Shown: positions 33,501-46,892, counted from the first letter of the stretch. The stretch: DNA of 64,000 nt from Burkholderia ambifaria AMMD (GCF_000203915.1 NC_008392.1:372001-436000); one strand, 5' to 3'. Notes: a model not told the origin generated them from the letters alone. Numbers and translations are program-made.

Positions 33501-36500
33501 AGCGCCCCCAGTCCTGGTCGTCGAGCACGCCGTCGTCCAGGCTGCCCGCCGAATGGACCACGCCCTTGAGCGGCGGCAGCGTGCGCAGGCATTCGGCCAG
33601 GCGCGGCAGGAAGCTGGCGCGCTCGCCCACGTCGGCCGCCAGCGGCGTCAGTCGCACGCCCATCTCGCGCAGGCCGGCCAGCGCCGGGTCGCCCTCGGCG
33701 CGGGACGGATCGCGGCCCACCAGCACCAGGTGGCGCGCGCCCTGCCGCGCCAGCGCGGTGGCCGTCTCGATGCCGAGCTGGCCGTAACCGCCGGTGATCA
33801 GGTAGCTGGCCTCGGGATCGATCACCGGCGCTGGCGCCGCGAGCGGCGCGGCGCGCCGCAGCCGCGCCACCAGCAGGCGCGCCCCGCGCACCGCGTACTG
33901 CGTCTCCTCGCCGTCCGCGTGAAGCGCCTGCACCAGCAGCGCGGCATCCGCGCGGCCGTCGCGGCTGTCGGGGTCGAGATCGACCAGGCGCGCCGGGCGG
34001 CGCTGTTCGTTGACGAAGCTGCCCACCAGCCCCCAGGCCAGCGCGGCCAGCGGCGCCCGCACGCGCGAGCCGCCGGCCGGCTGGCTGCCGCGCGTGAGGA
34101 AATGCAGCGCCAGTTCGCGCCGGCCCGGCGCGAGCGCGGCCTGGCATAGCCACAGCGGCCCCTGCGCGCAGCGCGCCAGCGCCTCGTCCGACACGGCCTC
34201 GTGCCCCGGCCCGTGCGCCTCGGGATCGAAGCCGTCGAGCGACCAGCCGTGGATCACGCCGTCGAGGCCGCCATCGGCCGCCGCGCCATCGATCAACGCG
34301 CCGAAGCCGTCCGCGTCGGCCGGCGCGGCCTCGCGGCCGAGCACCGAGACGCGATCGCCGCGCGCGGCCAGCACCGTCGCGAGCGCCGCGCAGGCCGTGC
34401 CGCCGTCGCTGAGCAGCAGCCAGTGGCGCGCGGCACGCTCGGCCGACGACGACGAAGCCGCGCACGGCGCGGCCGGCACCCAGTGCCGGTCGTAGAGCCA
34501 GTGGGTCCAGTTCTCGGCAGCGGGCGCGACGGCGCCCGTGTAACGCGTGGTCTCGAAGCGGTCGATGCGCATCACCGGCTCGCCCTGCATGTCGACGATC
34601 GTCAGCTTGGCGTGCTGGGTGCCGCGCCCGCCGTCGTCGGCGAGGACCTCGACGCGGCACCAGATCAGTTCGGGCAGCGGCCTGAACAGGTGGATGCCGC
34701 GCATCGCGGCCGGGATCAGCAGCTCGCCGCCGGCATCGGGCGGCGAGGCTGCGGAAATCGCCTGCAGGCAGGCGTCGAGCAGGATCGGGTGGGTGCTGTA
34801 GCCGTCCAGCGACTGGTCGACGCCGGGCGGCAGCGCGATCTTGGCGAGCGCGCAGCCGGTGCCGCGCGACAGTTCGAAGATGCCCTGGAAGTCGGCCTCG
34901 TATTCGAGCCCGACCTGCGCGATCGCGTGATAGTGGCGGCGCACCGGCACCGGTTCGGCGCAGGCGGCGCGCCAGGCGGCCGGATCGACGGTGGCCGGCG
35001 CGTTGGCCGCGTGGGCCTCGTCCGGCGCGATGCGCGCCCGCGCGTGGAGCGTCCAGCCCGGCGCGCCGCGCGGCCGCCCATGCAGCTCGACGCGCCCGTC
35101 GGCGGGCCGCAGGTGGCAGTAGACTTCGAGCGGCTCGTCGCCGAGCACGCAGCGGTTCGGCAGCTGCAGCTCGTCGATCAGCAGCGGCTGGCCCGGCCAG
35201 CATGCGCGGCCCGCGGTGGCGATCAGGTCGAACTGCGCGCTGGCCGGCAGTACGATCTCGCCGAGGATGCGGTGCGCGGCCAGGTAGGGCAGCGCCGTGA
35301 GCGAAAGCTCGCCCGAGAAATTGCGTGCGCCCGACGGGCACGCGAACAGGCTGCGCAGCACCGGGTGATCGAGCGGCTCCGCGGCCAGCCCGGTGGCGAG
35401 CGCCGGCAGGCGCGGCGCCACGCCGCCGCCGGCGCGGCCGACGGTGGACGGCAGCGTCGCGTCGAACGAATACCCCCAGTCGGTCCACACGCGCTCGCGC
35501 TGGAACGGATAACCGGGCTGGCTCTGGCGGCGCGGCGCCTGCGCCTCGAACAGCGGCGCCCAGCGCACCGGCAGGCCCGCCATGTAGGCCTGCGCGAGGA
35601 AGGCCTCGAGCGGCCGGGCCGGGTCGCGATTGGTGCGGCCGTGGGTCCAGCGGAACAGGCGCTCGTCGGCCGCATCGCCGAGCCGCAGCGCGAGGCCCGC
35701 GCCCAGCTCGACCACGATGCCCTGCGCGTGCTCGGGCCAAGCCTCGTCGCCGAGCGGAGCCGCGTCGGCCGCCGCCGGGCCGCCGTCGCGCTGCCACGAC
35801 TCGGGCAGCTCGCCCGTGCCGAAGCGGCTGGTGAATTCGCAGCGCGCGCGGCCCGCCTTGAAGCCGGCCGGCAGTGCCTCGCCGGCCGCGAGGCCGAGCG
35901 CCGTGTCCCAGTCGACCAGGCCCGCGACGGCCGCCGCCACATACTCGCCGGCGCCATGGCCGCTCACGCGGGCCGGCTGCAGGCCGAGGTGGACTAGCAG
36001 CTGCGCGAGCGCCCAGCGGTGCACCGTGTGCGGTAGCGTCGCGTCGGCCGGCAAGCCGGCATCGCCGCCCGCGCAGAGCCGCGCGAACGCGGCGGCGCCA
36101 TCCGGCACGCGCGACGCGAGGCGCGCCCAGGCCTGCTGGACCCGCTCGCGATAGAAGCCGGGCTGCGCATGCAGCGCCCCGGCCACGCGCCAGTCGACAT
36201 CGGCCGCGCCGCCGATCACCCACTCGGCCGCGCAGGATTTCGGCACCGGCTCGCTCGGGTCGCCGCCGGCCACGTCGAGGTATTCGCGCAGGCAGGCGCG
36301 CAGGTCATCGAGCGTCTCGAAGCTCAGCGCGATCCGGCAGCCGGCCTCGCCGCGGCCCACCGCGGCCGTGTAGCAGAGCGCGGCCGGATCGAGCCGGGCT
36401 TGCCGCGCGTGCGCGTCGTCGAGCCAGTCGAGGTAGCGGCGCGCGTAGTCGGCCAGCGCGGCGCCCGAATGCGCGGCAAGCCGGAATAGCTGCAGCGGTG

Positions 36501-37929
36501 CAGCCTCCGCGTTGGCGGCGTCTTCATGTGCCGAGCCGTCCACGCCCACTCGATCGTCCCGCGGCGCATAGGCCTCGACGATCACGTGCGCATTGGTGCC
36601 GCTGAAGCCGAACGAGCTGACGCCCGCCAGCGCGCGTTCCCGTTCCGGCATCGCCACCGCCTCGGCGGCGATGCGCAGCCGCTCGAGGTCGACGCGAATC
36701 TGCGGATTGAGGGTCTCGAAATGCAGGTTCCTCGGCACCCTGCGATGGCGCACCACCTGGATGGCCTTGTGCAGGCCACCGATACCGGCCGCCGATTCCA
36801 TGTGGCCGAGATTGGACTTCAGCGCGCCGACCACCAGCGGCGCGCGCTCGCCCGCTTCGAGCACGTAGCTGGCCTCCAGCGCGCGCAGCTCGATCGGATC
36901 GCCCAGCGCGGTGCCGGTGCCGTGGCATTCGACGAAGCCGACCTCGGCGGCCGCCACGCCCGCGTCGGCCAGCGCCGCCGCGATCACGCGCCGCTGCGCC
37001 TGGCCGCTCGGCGCGGTCAGGCCCTGCGTGCGGCCGTCGTGGTTGACGGCCGAGCCGCGGACCAGCGCGAGGATCCGGTCGCCGTCGCGTTCGGCATCGG
37101 ACAAGCGCTTGAGCAGCACCAGCCCGCAGCCCTCGGCGCGCACGTAGCCGTCTGCGCTGGCGTCGAAGGTGCGGCAGCGCCCGCTCGGCGAGAGCATCTG
37201 CGAGCGGCAGGCCACCACCGTGCCCTGCGGCGAAAGGATCAGGTTCACGCCACCGGCCAGCGCCGCGTCGCATTCGCCGCGCCGCAGCGCCTGCACGGCC
37301 AGGTGCACGCCCACCAGCGACGAGGAGCAGGCGGTGTCGAGCGCCAGCGTCGGCCCCTCCAGCCCGAAGGTGTAGGCCAGCCGCCCCGCCGCGCAGCTCT
37401 TGGCGATGCCCGAGCCGATGTAGAGGCTGGCCGCCTCCAGCGGCCCCTGCAGCTGGCCGTAGTCGTCGTTCATGATCCCGACGTAGACGCCGGTGCGGCT
37501 GCCCGAGAACGCGTCCACCGCGTAGCCGGCATCCTCGAAGGCCTCCCAGGCCACTTCCATCAGCAGCCGATGCTGCGGGTCGATGTGGATCGCCTCGTCG
37601 TGGCGCAGGCCGAAATGCGCGGCATCGAAACCGTCGATCGCCTCGAGCAGGCCCATCGCATCGCTGTAGATGCCGCCGGGCCGGTGGGGATCGTCGGTGA
37701 GGAAGCGCTGCATCGGCCAGCGCTCGCCGACCATCGTGCGGATGCCGTCGCGGCCCGCCTCGAGCGCGGTCCAGAGCTGGTCGAGCGAGCCGATCCCGCC
37801 CGGGTAGCGGCAGGCCGCGCCGACAATCGCGATCGGCTCGCGGCGGGCCTGCTCGAGCGCCTGGTTGGCCGCCTTCAGGCGCTTGATTTCGGTCAGGCTC
37901 TTCGCGAGGAGCTGCTGAATGTCTTGCAT
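30538..37929 (-). CDS. PKS-E: KS-(AT relic)-DH-KR-ACP-KS0, last polyketide synthase
   Basis: 2463 residues. Order: coiled-coil docking start 1-28; active KS about 30-460 (Cys 201, HGTGT, KSNLGH); decayed AT about 580-810 with GHGAGEY in place of GHSxGE; DH about 870-1150 ([10 protein letters not shown], His 886; LDACLQ, Asp 1052); KR about 1180-1610 (LDD motif, Tyr 1521); ACP with Ser 1692; an Ala/Gly/Pro linker; terminal KS about 1820-2250 with Cys 1988 (DTMCSSS) but EAAANGT where HGTGT belongs (His replaced by Ala 2122); flanking region, no final ACP. The last KS should be non-elongating and transfer the chain to the PCP at 28483. AGGA precedes ATG 37929, 25 bases after the PKS-D stop. Confidence 0.9.
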   Translation of the reverse strand: MQDIQQLLAKSLTEIKRLKAANQALEQARREPIAIVGAACRYPGGIGSLDQLWTALEAGRDGIRTMVGERWPMQRFLTDDPHRPGGIYSDAMGLLEAIDGFDAAHFGLRHDEAIHIDPQHRLLMEVAWEAFEDAGYAVDAFSGSRTGVYVGIMNDDYGQLQGPLEAASLYIGSGIAKSCAAGRLAYTFGLEGPTLALDTACSSSLVGVHLAVQALRRGECDAALAGGVNLILSPQGTVVACRSQMLSPSGRCRTFDASADGYVRAEGCGLVLLKRLSDAERDGDRILALVRGSAVNHDGRTQGLTAPSGQAQRRVIAAALADAGVAAAEVGFVECHGTGTALGDPIELRALEASYVLEAGERAPLVVGALKSNLGHMESAAGIGGLHKAIQVVRHRRVPRNLHFETLNPQIRVDLERLRIAAEAVAMPERERALAGVSSFGFSGTNAHVIVEAYAPRDDRVGVDGSAHEDAANAEAAPLQLFRLAAHSGAALADYARRYLDWLDDAHARQARLDPAALCYTAAVGRGEAGCRIALSFETLDDLRACLREYLDVAGGDPSEPVPKSCAAEWVIGGAADVDWRVAGALHAQPGFYRERVQQAWARLASRVPDGAAAFARLCAGGDAGLPADATLPHTVHRWALAQLLVHLGLQPARVSGHGAGEYVAAAVAGLVDWDTALGLAAGEALPAGFKAGRARCEFTSRFGTGELPESWQRDGGPAAADAAPLGDEAWPEHAQGIVVELGAGLALRLGDAADERLFRWTHGRTNRDPARPLEAFLAQAYMAGLPVRWAPLFEAQAPRRQSQPGYPFQRERVWTDWGYSFDATLPSTVGRAGGGVAPRLPALATGLAAEPLDHPVLRSLFACPSGARNFSGELSLTALPYLAAHRILGEIVLPASAQFDLIATAGRACWPGQPLLIDELQLPNRCVLGDEPLEVYCHLRPADGRVELHGRPRGAPGWTLHARARIAPDEAHAANAPATVDPAAWRAACAEPVPVRRHYHAIAQVGLEYEADFQGIFELSRGTGCALAKIALPPGVDQSLDGYSTHPILLDACLQAISAASPPDAGGELLIPAAMRGIHLFRPLPELIWCRVEVLADDGGRGTQHAKLTIVDMQGEPVMRIDRFETTRYTGAVAPAAENWTHWLYDRHWVPAAPCAASSSSAERAARHWLLLSDGGTACAALATVLAARGDRVSVLGREAAPADADGFGALIDGAAADGGLDGVIHGWSLDGFDPEAHGPGHEAVSDEALARCAQGPLWLCQAALAPGRRELALHFLTRGSQPAGGSRVRAPLAALAWGLVGSFVNEQRRPARLVDLDPDSRDGRADAALLVQALHADGEETQYAVRGARLLVARLRRAAPLAAPAPVIDPEASYLITGGYGQLGIETATALARQGARHLVLVGRDPSRAEGDPALAGLREMGVRLTPLAADVGERASFLPRLAECLRTLPPLKGVVHSAGSLDDGVLDDQDWGRYLAVFAAKVAGTLNLHHALRKHALDFFVLYSSAAALLGNPGQTNYAAANAFLDSFAAYRRGLGLAGLAIGWAGWAGGGMAAGRGEARAEATIGLIPPEQGAEVIARQFAHRDGDFALIPMRLAALAGQDRMPWLRALLAELVEAEAGATGASGAPRVERRAGGTAGAALLAGLASLDAAARAARLKRHLEAAIRKLLNRADTLDDRASMFDLGLDSLLSIDLRMQLEKDLACSLSTTVLHDHPTIEALAGFLAERVGAPPAGTVRAGAAGGAGAGTGAPAGATGAAAAHAVSSASPVPAGAASAAASAASAAAAAGAPSRATFAAEPRRAGGAALPPGAGPDDIAIIGVSGRYPGAADLGAFWDNLRDGHDAITPIPPERWNHDAYFDRQRNVPGKSYSAWGGFIEDVDAFDPAFFSISPRMSAYLDPKERLFLETVWNLLEEAGETRERMQQAYGAQVGVFVGAMYQLYGACAADEGERVATALSSYNAIAHRTSYFFNLRGPSIALDTMCSSSLTAVHYACRSLLDGDCALAIAGGVNLSLHPRKYVGLSQAQIVGSHADSRSFSDGDGYLPAEGVGAVLLKPLARALADDDRILAVIKASSVNHGGRATGYYAPNANAQVDLMEASFRKAGVSPESIDYIEAAANGTSLGDAVELRALARVFDGTARDGRRVPIGTVKSNIGHPEAASGIAQLTKVILQMQHETLVPSIKTEPVNPNLDLAHTPFRLLSRQAAWPSDPARPRRATVSSFGASGANAHLIVEAFETVEAEPAPAVAQAAPPAEIVVLSARTPAQLREVARRLLAWLATRQAAGRAESAVPLAERGRACSLANLAHTLQIGREAMDCRLALLADSLDTLGDGLRRFLGESAGAAEPAIYHGNVQDQLEMRNLLAGAAGDAMAQTLVAERNLEGLMLHWVQGGNVPWAALREGRPARRLVLPTYPFERERYWLSGASDAAGRGAGEPQVPAEPAEAASEPSVVDGRA

Positions 37930-37954
37930 GTTCCGGATTTCCTGGAAGGTGCGG

Positions 37955-40900
37955 TTAGTCGTCGCCCATCTCTTGCCTGAGCAGCGCGGACAGTTCGTCG
38001 ATCGGCAAGGCGGCATCGGCCGGCGCGGCCTGCCCGGCCGGGCCCGGCGGCGCCTGCCGCGCCTGTGCCGCCGCCAGCCGTTCGAGCAGGTAGGCGCTCA
38101 GGCTCGCGACGCTCGGGTAGTCGAAGATCGTGTCGACATGCAGGTCGAGCGCGAAGCAGGCGCCGAGCTCGTCGCTGAATTCGAGGGCCGACACCGAATC
38201 CATGCCGAGCTCGAAGAACGGCCGCTCGTCGGACACGGCGCCCGCGTCGATCTTCAGGAAGCGCACCAGCAGCTCGCGCACCAGCCGCGCGACCAGGTCC
38301 TGCTTCGCGTCGGGCATCAGCTGGGCGAACTCGTCGGGCAAGGCGATCGCCGGCTCGGCCGCCGCCGGCGCAGCCCGGGCGGCCTCGTCCTGCCCCGCCG
38401 CGGGCACGGCCTCGTCCTCGACTGCCAGCAGCGCGGCGCGGCGGAAACGCGCGTGCTCGATCAGCGCGAACACCCGCTCCTGCTCGTCGATCAGCGCGAG
38501 GTCGTAGACCAGTTCGCCGGCCGCGCCCGCCTCGGGCAGATGGCGCACCAGGCAGCGCATGCGCCGGCCAGCGGGCCAGCCGGCCAGCCAGACGCGCCGC
38601 AGCGCATAAGGCAGGTAGCTCGCGCCCGCCGGCTCGTCCGAGCCGGTGTCGATCGCGTTGACGGCCTGCAGGCAGGCGTCGAGCACGCGCGGATCGACCA
38701 GGAAGTCCGAATGGACGGTGGCGATCTCGGCCAGCGCGAGGCCGCCGTCGCAGACCAGCGCCTCGATGCGCCGGTAGCCCGCGCCGAGCCACAGCTGCGG
38801 CGGCAGGCGATCGCGATAGAAGGCCTCGCCGTCCTGACGCGCCGGCGCCTGCTCGCGCAGGGCACGCAGCGCGGCGAGCCAGGGTTCGGCCTGCGCCGGC
38901 GTCGGGCCGCCGCCCAGGCTCAGCTTCGCGACGGTCGCGAAAGCCCGCGCCGCCCGATCGGCAAGCGAGGCGGCCCGCTCATGCAGCGAGGCCTGGCCGT
39001 CGGCGCCGATCTCCAGCTGCACGTCGAGCCGCGCGCCGAAGCGCAGCGGCCGCAGGAAGCGCACCTCGTCGAGCGTGACGCCGCCCGCCAGCGCCTCGCG
39101 GCCCAGCGCATGCAGCACGAAGGCGAGCGAGCCGGCCGCGGGCAGCACGTTGTCGCGGCCGAGGCGATGTTCGTCGAGGAAGGGATGACGCTCGCGATCG
39201 AGTGCGAACTCGACATAGCGGCTGCCGTCGCGCGCGGAGGTCAGGTCGGCGACGACCAGGCCGCCCGCCGGGGTCGTCGAGGGCGCCGTCTGCGGCACCC
39301 AGTAGCGGCGCGCCGGGAAGTGGCTGGCCGGCAGCGCGATGCGGCGTGCCCGCGAGGGCTCGAAATAGGCATGCCAGTCGATGCGCTGGCCGCGCGCCGG
39401 CAGCGCGGCGACCAGCGCGGCCAGGCCGCCCAGCGGGCGCGCGTCGAGCGAAGCGGCCGGCAGGTCGATCACGGCCGGCATGCGCGTCGTCTTGCGCGCC
39501 GGCGCATGCGTGCGGCAGGCCAGCGCGGCCGCCTCGTTCAGCTCGACCTGCCAGGACGGCTGCGGCTCGAAGGCGAGCGAGACCTCGCTCTCGCGCTGGC
39601 CCAGCTGCGCCAGCGCGGCGCGCACGGCACGCGCATCCTCGGCCACGAGGCCGTCGAGCATGGTGTCGAGATCGAGCGCGCCGCCGAGCGCGGCGGCCAC
39701 AAAGCAGAGCGGGCCGCGCGCGCGGATCCGCTCGGGCTGCACGCCCAGACGCTGCAGCAGCCGCCCGAAGGCATAGACCAGGATCGCCGCCTCGAACGCG
39801 GCGGCATCACCCTGGCACAGCGCGCGGCCCGTGACGGGGGCGCGGCCGCGGACGCGCAGCCCCTCGACGCAGGCGTCCACGGCATCGCGGAAGGCCGGGT
39901 AGAGATCGTAGAAATGCACCGCCTGCGCGGCCCAGACCGGTCGCGCGCCGTCGCCGAGCCGCCATTCGAGCGGCACGCTCGCGGCGGGCCGCTCGAAGCC
40001 CGAGACGGTGCCGGCCGCCAGCGCCAGCAGCGCGTCGCGCAGCTGCGCGACCGAGCCGGCCGGCAGCACCGCCTGCAACGCGTGGCCGGCGCGCGAGACG
40101 CTCAGCGTGTAGGCGAGATCGGCCAGCTCGGCGCCGTTGGCCAGCGCCGCCGCGTAACGCTCGGCGTCGGCGGCCAGCTGCGCGCGATCGACCTGCGAGA
40201 GCATCGCCAGCGGCACGAAGCCGGCCGGCATGTCGGGCAGCGTCACCGGCGCGACATACTGCTCGACCAGCAGATGCGCATTCGTGCCGCTCAGGCCGAA
40301 CGAGCTGACGCCCGCCACCAGCGGCGCGGCCGCATGCCAGCCGCGGCGCTGGCCCACCACCTCGAGCGCGCCGCGCGTCCAGTCGAAATTGGGATTGGCG
40401 CGCCGGTAATGCAGGTGCGGCGGCAGGGTCTCGTGCCGCATCGCCAGCAGCACCTTGATCAGCCCGGCGATGCCGGCTGCCGCCTCGGCGTGGCCGATGT
40501 TGGTCTTGACTGAACCGAGCAGCAGCGGCGTGTCGCGCGGCGTGCGGCCATACACGGCCTGCAGCGCGTTCAGCTCGATCGGGTCGCCCAGATGGGTGCC
40601 GGTGCCGTGCGCCTCGACATAGGACACGCGCTCGCGCGCGATGCCCGCGTCGGCCAGCGCCTTCTCCAGCACGCGCTGCTGCGCCAGGCCGTTGGGCACC
40701 GTCAGGCCGCCGGCGCGGCCGTCGTGCGCGACCGCGCCGCCGCGGATCACGCCTACCACCGGATCGCCGGCCGCCACCGCGTCGGCCAGGCGCTTGAGTA
40801 CCACCACGCCGCAACCCTCGCCGCGCACGAAGCCGTCGGCATCGGCGTCGAAGGTGCGGCAGCGCCCGGTCGGCGAGAGCATCCCGCCCGCGCATTCGAG

Positions 40901-43900
40901 CACCAGCGGCTCGGGCGTGAGCTGCAGGCTCACGCCGCCGGCCACCGCCATATCGCAGGCGCCCGAACGCAGCTGCTCGCAGGCCAGTTGCACGGTCACC
41001 AGCGAGGACGAGCAGGCGGTGTCGATGGTCATCGCCGGCCCCATCAGGCCGAAGGTGTGCGCGATACGGCCCGAGACGATGCTGTTGGCAGTGCCGGTGC
41101 CGACGTAGAAGGCGTGGTCGCGCACATGCTGGGTCAGCTGCAGGTAGTCCTGCGTCATCACGCCCATGAAGACGCCGGTCTCCGAGCCGCCGAGCGAGGC
41201 CGGATCCAGCCCCGCGCGCTCGAAGGCCTCGTAGCAGACGTCGAGCAGCATGCGCTGCTGCGGGTCCATCAGCTCGGCCTCGATGCCGGCGATGCCGAAG
41301 CGCTCGGGATAGAAGCGGTCCACCGAGTCGACGAAGCAGCCTTCCTTGACATAGGCCTTGCCCGGCTTGCCCTTCTCGCTGTCGTAGTAGCGCGAGTGGT
41401 CCCAGCGCTCGGGCGGGATCGGGCCGGCCGTGTCGACGCCGTTGGCCAGCAGCTCCCAGAACGCCTCGGGCGAATTCGCGCCGCCCGGGAAACGGCAGGC
41501 CATCGAGATCACCGCGATCGCGCCTTCGGCGAATGCGGGCTCGGCCGCGTCCGCCGCGTCGGCCTCGACAACGCGCGCCGGCGCCGCATGTGCCGTGGAG
41601 GAAGCAGGTGCCGCCGCGGCGCGCGGCACCTGCTCCGCCAGCGCGCCGAGCAGGAATTCCGTCAGCGCCGCCACGCTCGGATGATCGAACAGCAGCGTCG
41701 ATTCGAAGCGCTGCTCGAAGCGTCGTTCGAGCGTGCCGCGCAGGTCGATCGCGAGCAGCGAGTCGAGCCCCTGGTCGAACAGGCTGGCCTGCCCGTCGAT
41801 CGCGCCGGGCCGCCTGAGCAGGCTTCCCGCCGTCTGTTCGAGATACTCGCCGAGCTCGCGGCGGCGCTCGCGCGTGCTCACGCGCAGCAGGCGGTCGAGC
41901 CAGGCATCCCCGGCCTCGGCATCGGCCGCCGCGCCGCCGGTCACACCGCCCGCGCCGGTCGCCTGCGTCGCCCCGCCGGCCGGTGCCTCGGCCAGCAATT
42001 CGGCCAGCAGGCGCCGCACCTGCGGCTGGCGGCTCGCGTCGATTGGCTGGTTCAGCTTCAGGGGCAGCACCGCTAGCTGCGTATTGGCGCAGCCGAACTG
42101 GCGCGCCATCACGGCCGCGCCCTGCTCGGGCGCGATCACGCCGGCGATCGAGCCCTCGGCGCCGAGCCGCGCGCCCACGTCGCGCGCGGCGGCCGCGCCG
42201 ATCTCGGACCAGGCGCCCCAGTCGAGCGCGACGGCCGGCACGCCCCGGCCGCGCAGATACCAGGCGAAGGCGTCGAGGAAGGCGCTCGCGGCGGCGTGAT
42301 TGGCCTGGCCGGGATTGCCCATCAGCCCGGCCGCCGACGAATAGAGCACGAAGAAATCGAGCGGGCGCGGCGCGAGCAGCCGATGCAGCAGCAGCGCGCC
42401 GCCCAGCTTCGGATGCAGCACGCGCTGGTAGCGCGCCCAGCTCTGCTGGCCGATCACGCCGTCGTCGAGCACGCCGACCGAATGCACCACGCCGCGCAGC
42501 GGCGGCAGCTCGGCCGGCACGCCGGCCAGTGCCGCGCGCAGCGACGCCTCGTCGCCGACATCGGCCAGCAGCGTGTGCACGGCGACGCCCTGCTCGCGCA
42601 GGCCGGCGAGCGCGACTTCGGCCGACGGCGGCAGGCGGCGGCCGAGCAGCAGCAGATGCCGGGCGCCTTGCGCGGCCAGCGCGCGGGCGGTCTCGATGCC
42701 CAGCGCGCCGAAGCCGCCGGTGACCAGGTAGCTGGCCTCGGCCGACACCACCGGCGCGCCGGCCTCGACGAGGGCGGCGCGGCGCAGCCGCGGCACGAAG
42801 CCGGCCTCGCCGCGCACCGCGATCTGGCAATCCTCGCGCTGCGCGAGCGCGCCGAGCAGGGCCGCGCCGGCCGGCTCGTCGCGATCGACGTCGATGATCC
42901 GCGCGAAGCGCGCGTTCTCGTTGACGAAGGCGGGCAGGTGGCCCCACAGCAGGGCCTGCAGCGGCTCGGACACGCGACCCGCGACGGCCTGCGCGCCGGC
43001 CGTCAGGAAGCTGGCCTCGAGCTGGCGCCAGCGCGGCAGCAAGAGCGCCTGGCACAGCGCGAGCGGCTCGCGCAGATAGGGCTCCGCGGCGGTCTCGGGA
43101 TCGACCGTATCGAGCGCGGCCGGACGTGCCGACCAGGCATAGACCAGTTCGTCGACGCCACCGTGCTCGGCCTCCAGCGCTTCCAGGCGCGCGGCGAAAT
43201 CGTCGCGCTCGAGCGGCGCGCGTTCGGCACCCGCTTCGGCCTCCACCACCGACACGCGCCGCCCGCTGTCGCGCAGCGCCGCCACCAGCCCGGCCGACCA
43301 GGCATCCCGGTCGGCGAACACCACGCAGTGCCCGGCCGCGCTCGCGGCAGTCCTGCGCGCCACGATCACGCTCTCGGTGCGGCCCGCCTCGGCGGTGGCC
43401 AGCGCCGGCTCGAAACCCTGTTCGCGCAACACCTGCTCCCATTGCGCCGCGTCGAGCAGCGGGCCGTGCTCGCGCAGCGGCGCATCGGCGAAACCCCACC
43501 AGCCCGGCGTGAGCCCGAAGCTCAGGTCGAGCCAGGCCTGCGGCTCGGTCACCTCGCGCAGCACCAGCATCCCGCCCTCGGTCAGGCAGCTCGACAGATG
43601 CGCGAGCGAACGCGCGATATCGGCCGTGGCATGCACCACGTTGACGGCGATCACCACGTCGAATTCGCCGGCCTCGAAGCCCTGCTCGCCCGGCGGGCGC
43701 TCCAGGTCGAGCGTGCGATAGCTGAGGAAGGCATCGCCGGCGAACTTGTCCTGGGCGCGATGCAGGAAGTGCGCGGAGATGTCGGTGAACACGTACTCGG
43801 CCGCGCGGCCGCGCAGCACCGGCAGCAGGCGGCTGGTGGTGGCGCCGGTGCCGGCGCCGACTTCCAGCACGCGCAGCGGCCGCCCCTCGGGCCGCGACGT

Positions 43901-46882
43901 CGCGAGCCGCTCCAGCAGCGCCGCGATCCGGTCGTTGAGCGCGCGGCTGCCAGCGCTGTCCTGGTAGACCGCCTCCACGTCGGCCGTACGGGCCGGCTCG
44001 AACAGCAGCGTCAGCGCGCCGACCCGGCCGCGCAGCACGTCGGCGAGCACCTCGCCGCAGCGCACCAGCAGGTCCAGCTCGCGCGTCTCGCCGCCCAGGG
44101 CGCGGCGCAGCTCGGCCTCGATCTCGGGCGTGCTGCGCGACGGCGCGGGCAGCGTCTCGCGCAGCGCCAGCAGCCGGCGCACCAGCCGGTGATGCTCGGG
44201 CGCGATCCGGTATTGCGACTCGAGCTGCTGCGCCGACGGCACCCCCTCGCGCAGCCGGGCCGGCGTCAGCTCGAGCGCGTCGAGCGCGCGCGCGACGTAG
44301 CCGGCGGCGATCTCGTCGAAGCCGCGGCGCAGCGCGTCGCTCACCACGTAGGAAGCCGCGTTGGCATCGGCGCCGAGGTCGGCGACCAGCGCCGCCGCCG
44401 TCAGCGCGAAGCCCGTCGCGCGCGGCGCGCCGGCCGGCAGCCAGTGCCGCTCCAGCAGCCAGTCGCGCCATGCCTCGGCGGCTGCCCGCGGGCGATAGCG
44501 CGCCGCCTCGAAGCGCTCGATCGACAGCAGTTCGCGGCCCTGCTCGTCGCACACGCGCAGCTGCACCGAGAAGTTGTCGCGACCGCGCAGGTAGTCGTGC
44601 AGCGAGGCATCGTCGGCCCAGGGCGCGCCGGGCCCGTCGATGCGCGCGACACACCAGAGCGTGGCCGCGCGCGGGCCACCGTCCTGCACGCCGTCGCGCA
44701 CGCCGTGCAGCGCGGCCGGCACGAACAGGCCGCGCGGGCCGTCCGCGCCGCCCTCGCCGGCCGCCGCCGCGCCGATCACCTGGAAGCAGGCGTCGAGCAT
44801 CACCGGGTGCAGGCCCGGGCCGTTCCAGCCGGCGCCCAGCGCGGCCGGCCGTACGATGCGGCCCAGCGCGACGCCGGGCCCGCGCCACAGGCCCTCGATC
44901 GCGCGGAATGCCGGCCCGTAGGCCACCCCGGCCTCGCGCGCCTCGCGCCGCAGCGCCTCGGGCGAAACCGGCTCGGGGCAGGCGGCGCGATCGGCAGCCA
45001 GGTCGTGCTGCCGCGCGGCCGCGGCCGGCACCGCGCGCACGCTCGCGCGCACATGGTGCTGCCAGTCCTCGCGGCCGGCGCGGCGCGTCAGGATGTCGAC
45101 GGCCAGCGTGTCGCCGCCGCGCGGGCCGACGCGGCAATAGAGGCCCAGCGGCGTCTCGCCGAGCACGCAGGGCTGCAAGAGGCTCATCTGTTCGATGCGC
45201 GCGGGCGCGCCGAGCGCGGCCGCGCAGGCATGCACCACCATATCGACGAAGCAGCTGGCCGGCAGCACCACCTCGCCGGCCACCACGTGGTCGCGCAGGA
45301 AGGGCTGACGCGCCAGCGACAGTTCGCCGGCCAGCAGGGAGCCGCCGTCGGGCTCGTTCATGCTGGTCGCGAAGAACGGATGGCGTACCGGCTCGAACAG
45401 CGCCGGCAGCGCGCCCGCGCGCGCCGTCATGTGGTCGGGCAGCCAGTAGCGGCGGCGCTCGAAGCGATGCGCGGGACGGGCCGCTTCGGCATCGGCGTCG
45501 AGCGCGTCGCCGGGCGAGAGCAGCAGGTGCGCATTGGTGCCGGTATAGCCGAACGAGCTTAGCGCGGCCACCGACGGGCGCCCTTGCGGCCACGCGGCGG
45601 CGGCGCCCTTCGGGAATAGCAGCTGGTCGCTGAGACCGTCGAAATGCGGATTCAGCGCATCGAGATGCGCGACCGGCGGCAGGCTGTCGTGCCGCAGCAG
45701 CTGCACCAGCTTGATCAGCCCGGCGATGCCGGCGGCCGATTCACCGTGGCCCATGTTGGCCTTCACGGCGCCCAGCGCGAGCGGCGAGCGGCGTCCCTCG
45801 GCGCGACCGTAGACGGTGTCGATCGCCTGCACCTCGACCGGATCGCCGAGCGGGGTGCCGGTGCCGTGCGTCTCCAGGTAGCCGACCTCGGCCGGGTCGA
45901 GCCGCGCGCGCGCCAGCGCATCGCGCATCACCTGCACCTGGGCCGGGCCGTTCGGGGCGCTCAGGCCGTGGCTGCGGCCGTCCTGGTTCACCGCCGAGCC
46001 GCGGATGACGGCCAGCACGGTGTCGCCGTCGGCGCGCGCGCGCGACAGCGTCTTGAGCAGCACCAGGCCGCAGCCCTCGGCGCGCACGTAGCCGTCCGCC
46101 TCGCCGCCGAAGGTATTGCAGCGCCCGCGCGCCGACAGCATGCGCGCGACGCAGGCGCCCACCGCCGTCTCGGGACTCAGCAGCAGGTTCACGCCGCCAG
46201 CCAGCGCCATCCCGCACTCGCCCAGGCGCAGGCTCTGGCTGGCCAAGTGCACGGCCACCAGCGAGGACGAGCAGGCCGTGTCGATCGTGATGCTCGGCCC
46301 CTTCAGGCCGAACACGTAGGACAGGCGGCCGGCCGCCGCGCTCGGCGCACTGCCGGCGCCCACGTAGGGATTGAGGTCCTCGGCGCGGCGGATCAGCCGC
46401 GCGTAGTCGTTGTTCATCTGGCCGACGAACACGCCGATGTCGCTGCCCTTCACCGTCTTCGCGTCGAGGCCCGCGTGCTCCAGGCAGAACCAGGCCTGTT
46501 CGAGCAGCAGCCGGTGCTGCGGATCGATGTAGGGCGCCTCCTCCTCGGAGATGCCGAAGGCGCCCGGCTCGAAGCCGTCGATGTCCTCCAGCAGGCCGAA
46601 GCGGCGCGTGTAGATGCGGCCGGCCTCGGCGGCCTCGGCCGAGGCCGCGTCGGTATGCCAGGCCTCCATTTCCCAGCGCTGGCCGGTCATGGTCGTCACC
46701 GTGTCGGCGCCGGCCTCGATCGCGCGCCAGAACGCTTCGGCGTCGGGTGCGCCGGGAAACCGGCACGACATGCCGATGATCGCCACCGGCTCGTCGACGC
46801 CGGACTCGAGTTCGCGGATGCGCCGATCCTGTTCCTGGATCTTGCGGATCGAGCTCTTGAGCAATGCCTTGTAGTCGTTCAA
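37955..46882 (-). CDS. PKS-D: KS-DH-MT-KR(inactive)-ACP, KS-(AT relic)-DH-ACP
   Basis: 2975 residues, two modules. Module 1: KS (Cys 204), DH (His 532, Asp 697), C-methyltransferase about 900-1170 ([11 protein letters not shown]), KR about 1220-1610, ACP (Ser 1708). The KR keeps TGGFGALG and LDD, but the catalytic Tyr is His 1529 and the next Asn is Ser 1533 (ANHAAASAF), so it is probably inactive. Module 2: KS (Cys 1957), decayed AT about 2245-2440, DH (His 2572, Asp 2735; the motif Gly is shifted one place), ACP (Ser 2896), and no KR at all. Start is the TTG at 46882 with GAGGAG upstream; there is no ATG before the KS core. Both ends carry short docking helices. Confidence 0.9.
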   Translation of the reverse strand: MNDYKALLKSSIRKIQEQDRRIRELESGVDEPVAIIGMSCRFPGAPDAEAFWRAIEAGADTVTTMTGQRWEMEAWHTDAASAEAAEAGRIYTRRFGLLEDIDGFEPGAFGISEEEAPYIDPQHRLLLEQAWFCLEHAGLDAKTVKGSDIGVFVGQMNNDYARLIRRAEDLNPYVGAGSAPSAAAGRLSYVFGLKGPSITIDTACSSSLVAVHLASQSLRLGECGMALAGGVNLLLSPETAVGACVARMLSARGRCNTFGGEADGYVRAEGCGLVLLKTLSRARADGDTVLAVIRGSAVNQDGRSHGLSAPNGPAQVQVMRDALARARLDPAEVGYLETHGTGTPLGDPVEVQAIDTVYGRAEGRRSPLALGAVKANMGHGESAAGIAGLIKLVQLLRHDSLPPVAHLDALNPHFDGLSDQLLFPKGAAAAWPQGRPSVAALSSFGYTGTNAHLLLSPGDALDADAEAARPAHRFERRRYWLPDHMTARAGALPALFEPVRHPFFATSMNEPDGGSLLAGELSLARQPFLRDHVVAGEVVLPASCFVDMVVHACAAALGAPARIEQMSLLQPCVLGETPLGLYCRVGPRGGDTLAVDILTRRAGREDWQHHVRASVRAVPAAAARQHDLAADRAACPEPVSPEALRREAREAGVAYGPAFRAIEGLWRGPGVALGRIVRPAALGAGWNGPGLHPVMLDACFQVIGAAAAGEGGADGPRGLFVPAALHGVRDGVQDGGPRAATLWCVARIDGPGAPWADDASLHDYLRGRDNFSVQLRVCDEQGRELLSIERFEAARYRPRAAAEAWRDWLLERHWLPAGAPRATGFALTAAALVADLGADANAASYVVSDALRRGFDEIAAGYVARALDALELTPARLREGVPSAQQLESQYRIAPEHHRLVRRLLALRETLPAPSRSTPEIEAELRRALGGETRELDLLVRCGEVLADVLRGRVGALTLLFEPARTADVEAVYQDSAGSRALNDRIAALLERLATSRPEGRPLRVLEVGAGTGATTSRLLPVLRGRAAEYVFTDISAHFLHRAQDKFAGDAFLSYRTLDLERPPGEQGFEAGEFDVVIAVNVVHATADIARSLAHLSSCLTEGGMLVLREVTEPQAWLDLSFGLTPGWWGFADAPLREHGPLLDAAQWEQVLREQGFEPALATAEAGRTESVIVARRTAASAAGHCVVFADRDAWSAGLVAALRDSGRRVSVVEAEAGAERAPLERDDFAARLEALEAEHGGVDELVYAWSARPAALDTVDPETAAEPYLREPLALCQALLLPRWRQLEASFLTAGAQAVAGRVSEPLQALLWGHLPAFVNENARFARIIDVDRDEPAGAALLGALAQREDCQIAVRGEAGFVPRLRRAALVEAGAPVVSAEASYLVTGGFGALGIETARALAAQGARHLLLLGRRLPPSAEVALAGLREQGVAVHTLLADVGDEASLRAALAGVPAELPPLRGVVHSVGVLDDGVIGQQSWARYQRVLHPKLGGALLLHRLLAPRPLDFFVLYSSAAGLMGNPGQANHAAASAFLDAFAWYLRGRGVPAVALDWGAWSEIGAAAARDVGARLGAEGSIAGVIAPEQGAAVMARQFGCANTQLAVLPLKLNQPIDASRQPQVRRLLAELLAEAPAGGATQATGAGGVTGGAAADAEAGDAWLDRLLRVSTRERRRELGEYLEQTAGSLLRRPGAIDGQASLFDQGLDSLLAIDLRGTLERRFEQRFESTLLFDHPSVAALTEFLLGALAEQVPRAAAAPASSTAHAAPARVVEADAADAAEPAFAEGAIAVISMACRFPGGANSPEAFWELLANGVDTAGPIPPERWDHSRYYDSEKGKPGKAYVKEGCFVDSVDRFYPERFGIAGIEAELMDPQQRMLLDVCYEAFERAGLDPASLGGSETGVFMGVMTQDYLQLTQHVRDHAFYVGTGTANSIVSGRIAHTFGLMGPAMTIDTACSSSLVTVQLACEQLRSGACDMAVAGGVSLQLTPEPLVLECAGGMLSPTGRCRTFDADADGFVRGEGCGVVVLKRLADAVAAGDPVVGVIRGGAVAHDGRAGGLTVPNGLAQQRVLEKALADAGIARERVSYVEAHGTGTHLGDPIELNALQAVYGRTPRDTPLLLGSVKTNIGHAEAAAGIAGLIKVLLAMRHETLPPHLHYRRANPNFDWTRGALEVVGQRRGWHAAAPLVAGVSSFGLSGTNAHLLVEQYVAPVTLPDMPAGFVPLAMLSQVDRAQLAADAERYAAALANGAELADLAYTLSVSRAGHALQAVLPAGSVAQLRDALLALAAGTVSGFERPAASVPLEWRLGDGARPVWAAQAVHFYDLYPAFRDAVDACVEGLRVRGRAPVTGRALCQGDAAAFEAAILVYAFGRLLQRLGVQPERIRARGPLCFVAAALGGALDLDTMLDGLVAEDARAVRAALAQLGQRESEVSLAFEPQPSWQVELNEAAALACRTHAPARKTTRMPAVIDLPAASLDARPLGGLAALVAALPARGQRIDWHAYFEPSRARRIALPASHFPARRYWVPQTAPSTTPAGGLVVADLTSARDGSRYVEFALDRERHPFLDEHRLGRDNVLPAAGSLAFVLHALGREALAGGVTLDEVRFLRPLRFGARLDVQLEIGADGQASLHERAASLADRAARAFATVAKLSLGGGPTPAQAEPWLAALRALREQAPARQDGEAFYRDRLPPQLWLGAGYRRIEALVCDGGLALAEIATVHSDFLVDPRVLDACLQAVNAIDTGSDEPAGASYLPYALRRVWLAGWPAGRRMRCLVRHLPEAGAAGELVYDLALIDEQERVFALIEHARFRRAALLAVEDEAVPAAGQDEAARAAPAAAEPAIALPDEFAQLMPDAKQDLVARLVRELLVRFLKIDAGAVSDERPFFELGMDSVSALEFSDELGACFALDLHVDTIFDYPSVASLSAYLLERLAAAQARQAPPGPAGQAAPADAALPIDELSALLRQEMGDD

Positions 46883-46892
46883 CTCGGGCTCC

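Noticed and set aside
30748..34149. Very long plus-strand frame (over 1,100 codons) opposite PKS-E, and similar long antisense frames across the PKS genes
   Set aside because: These are shadows of GC-rich coding on the minus strand: Arg/Ala/Gly-rich, no domains, no ribosome sites.
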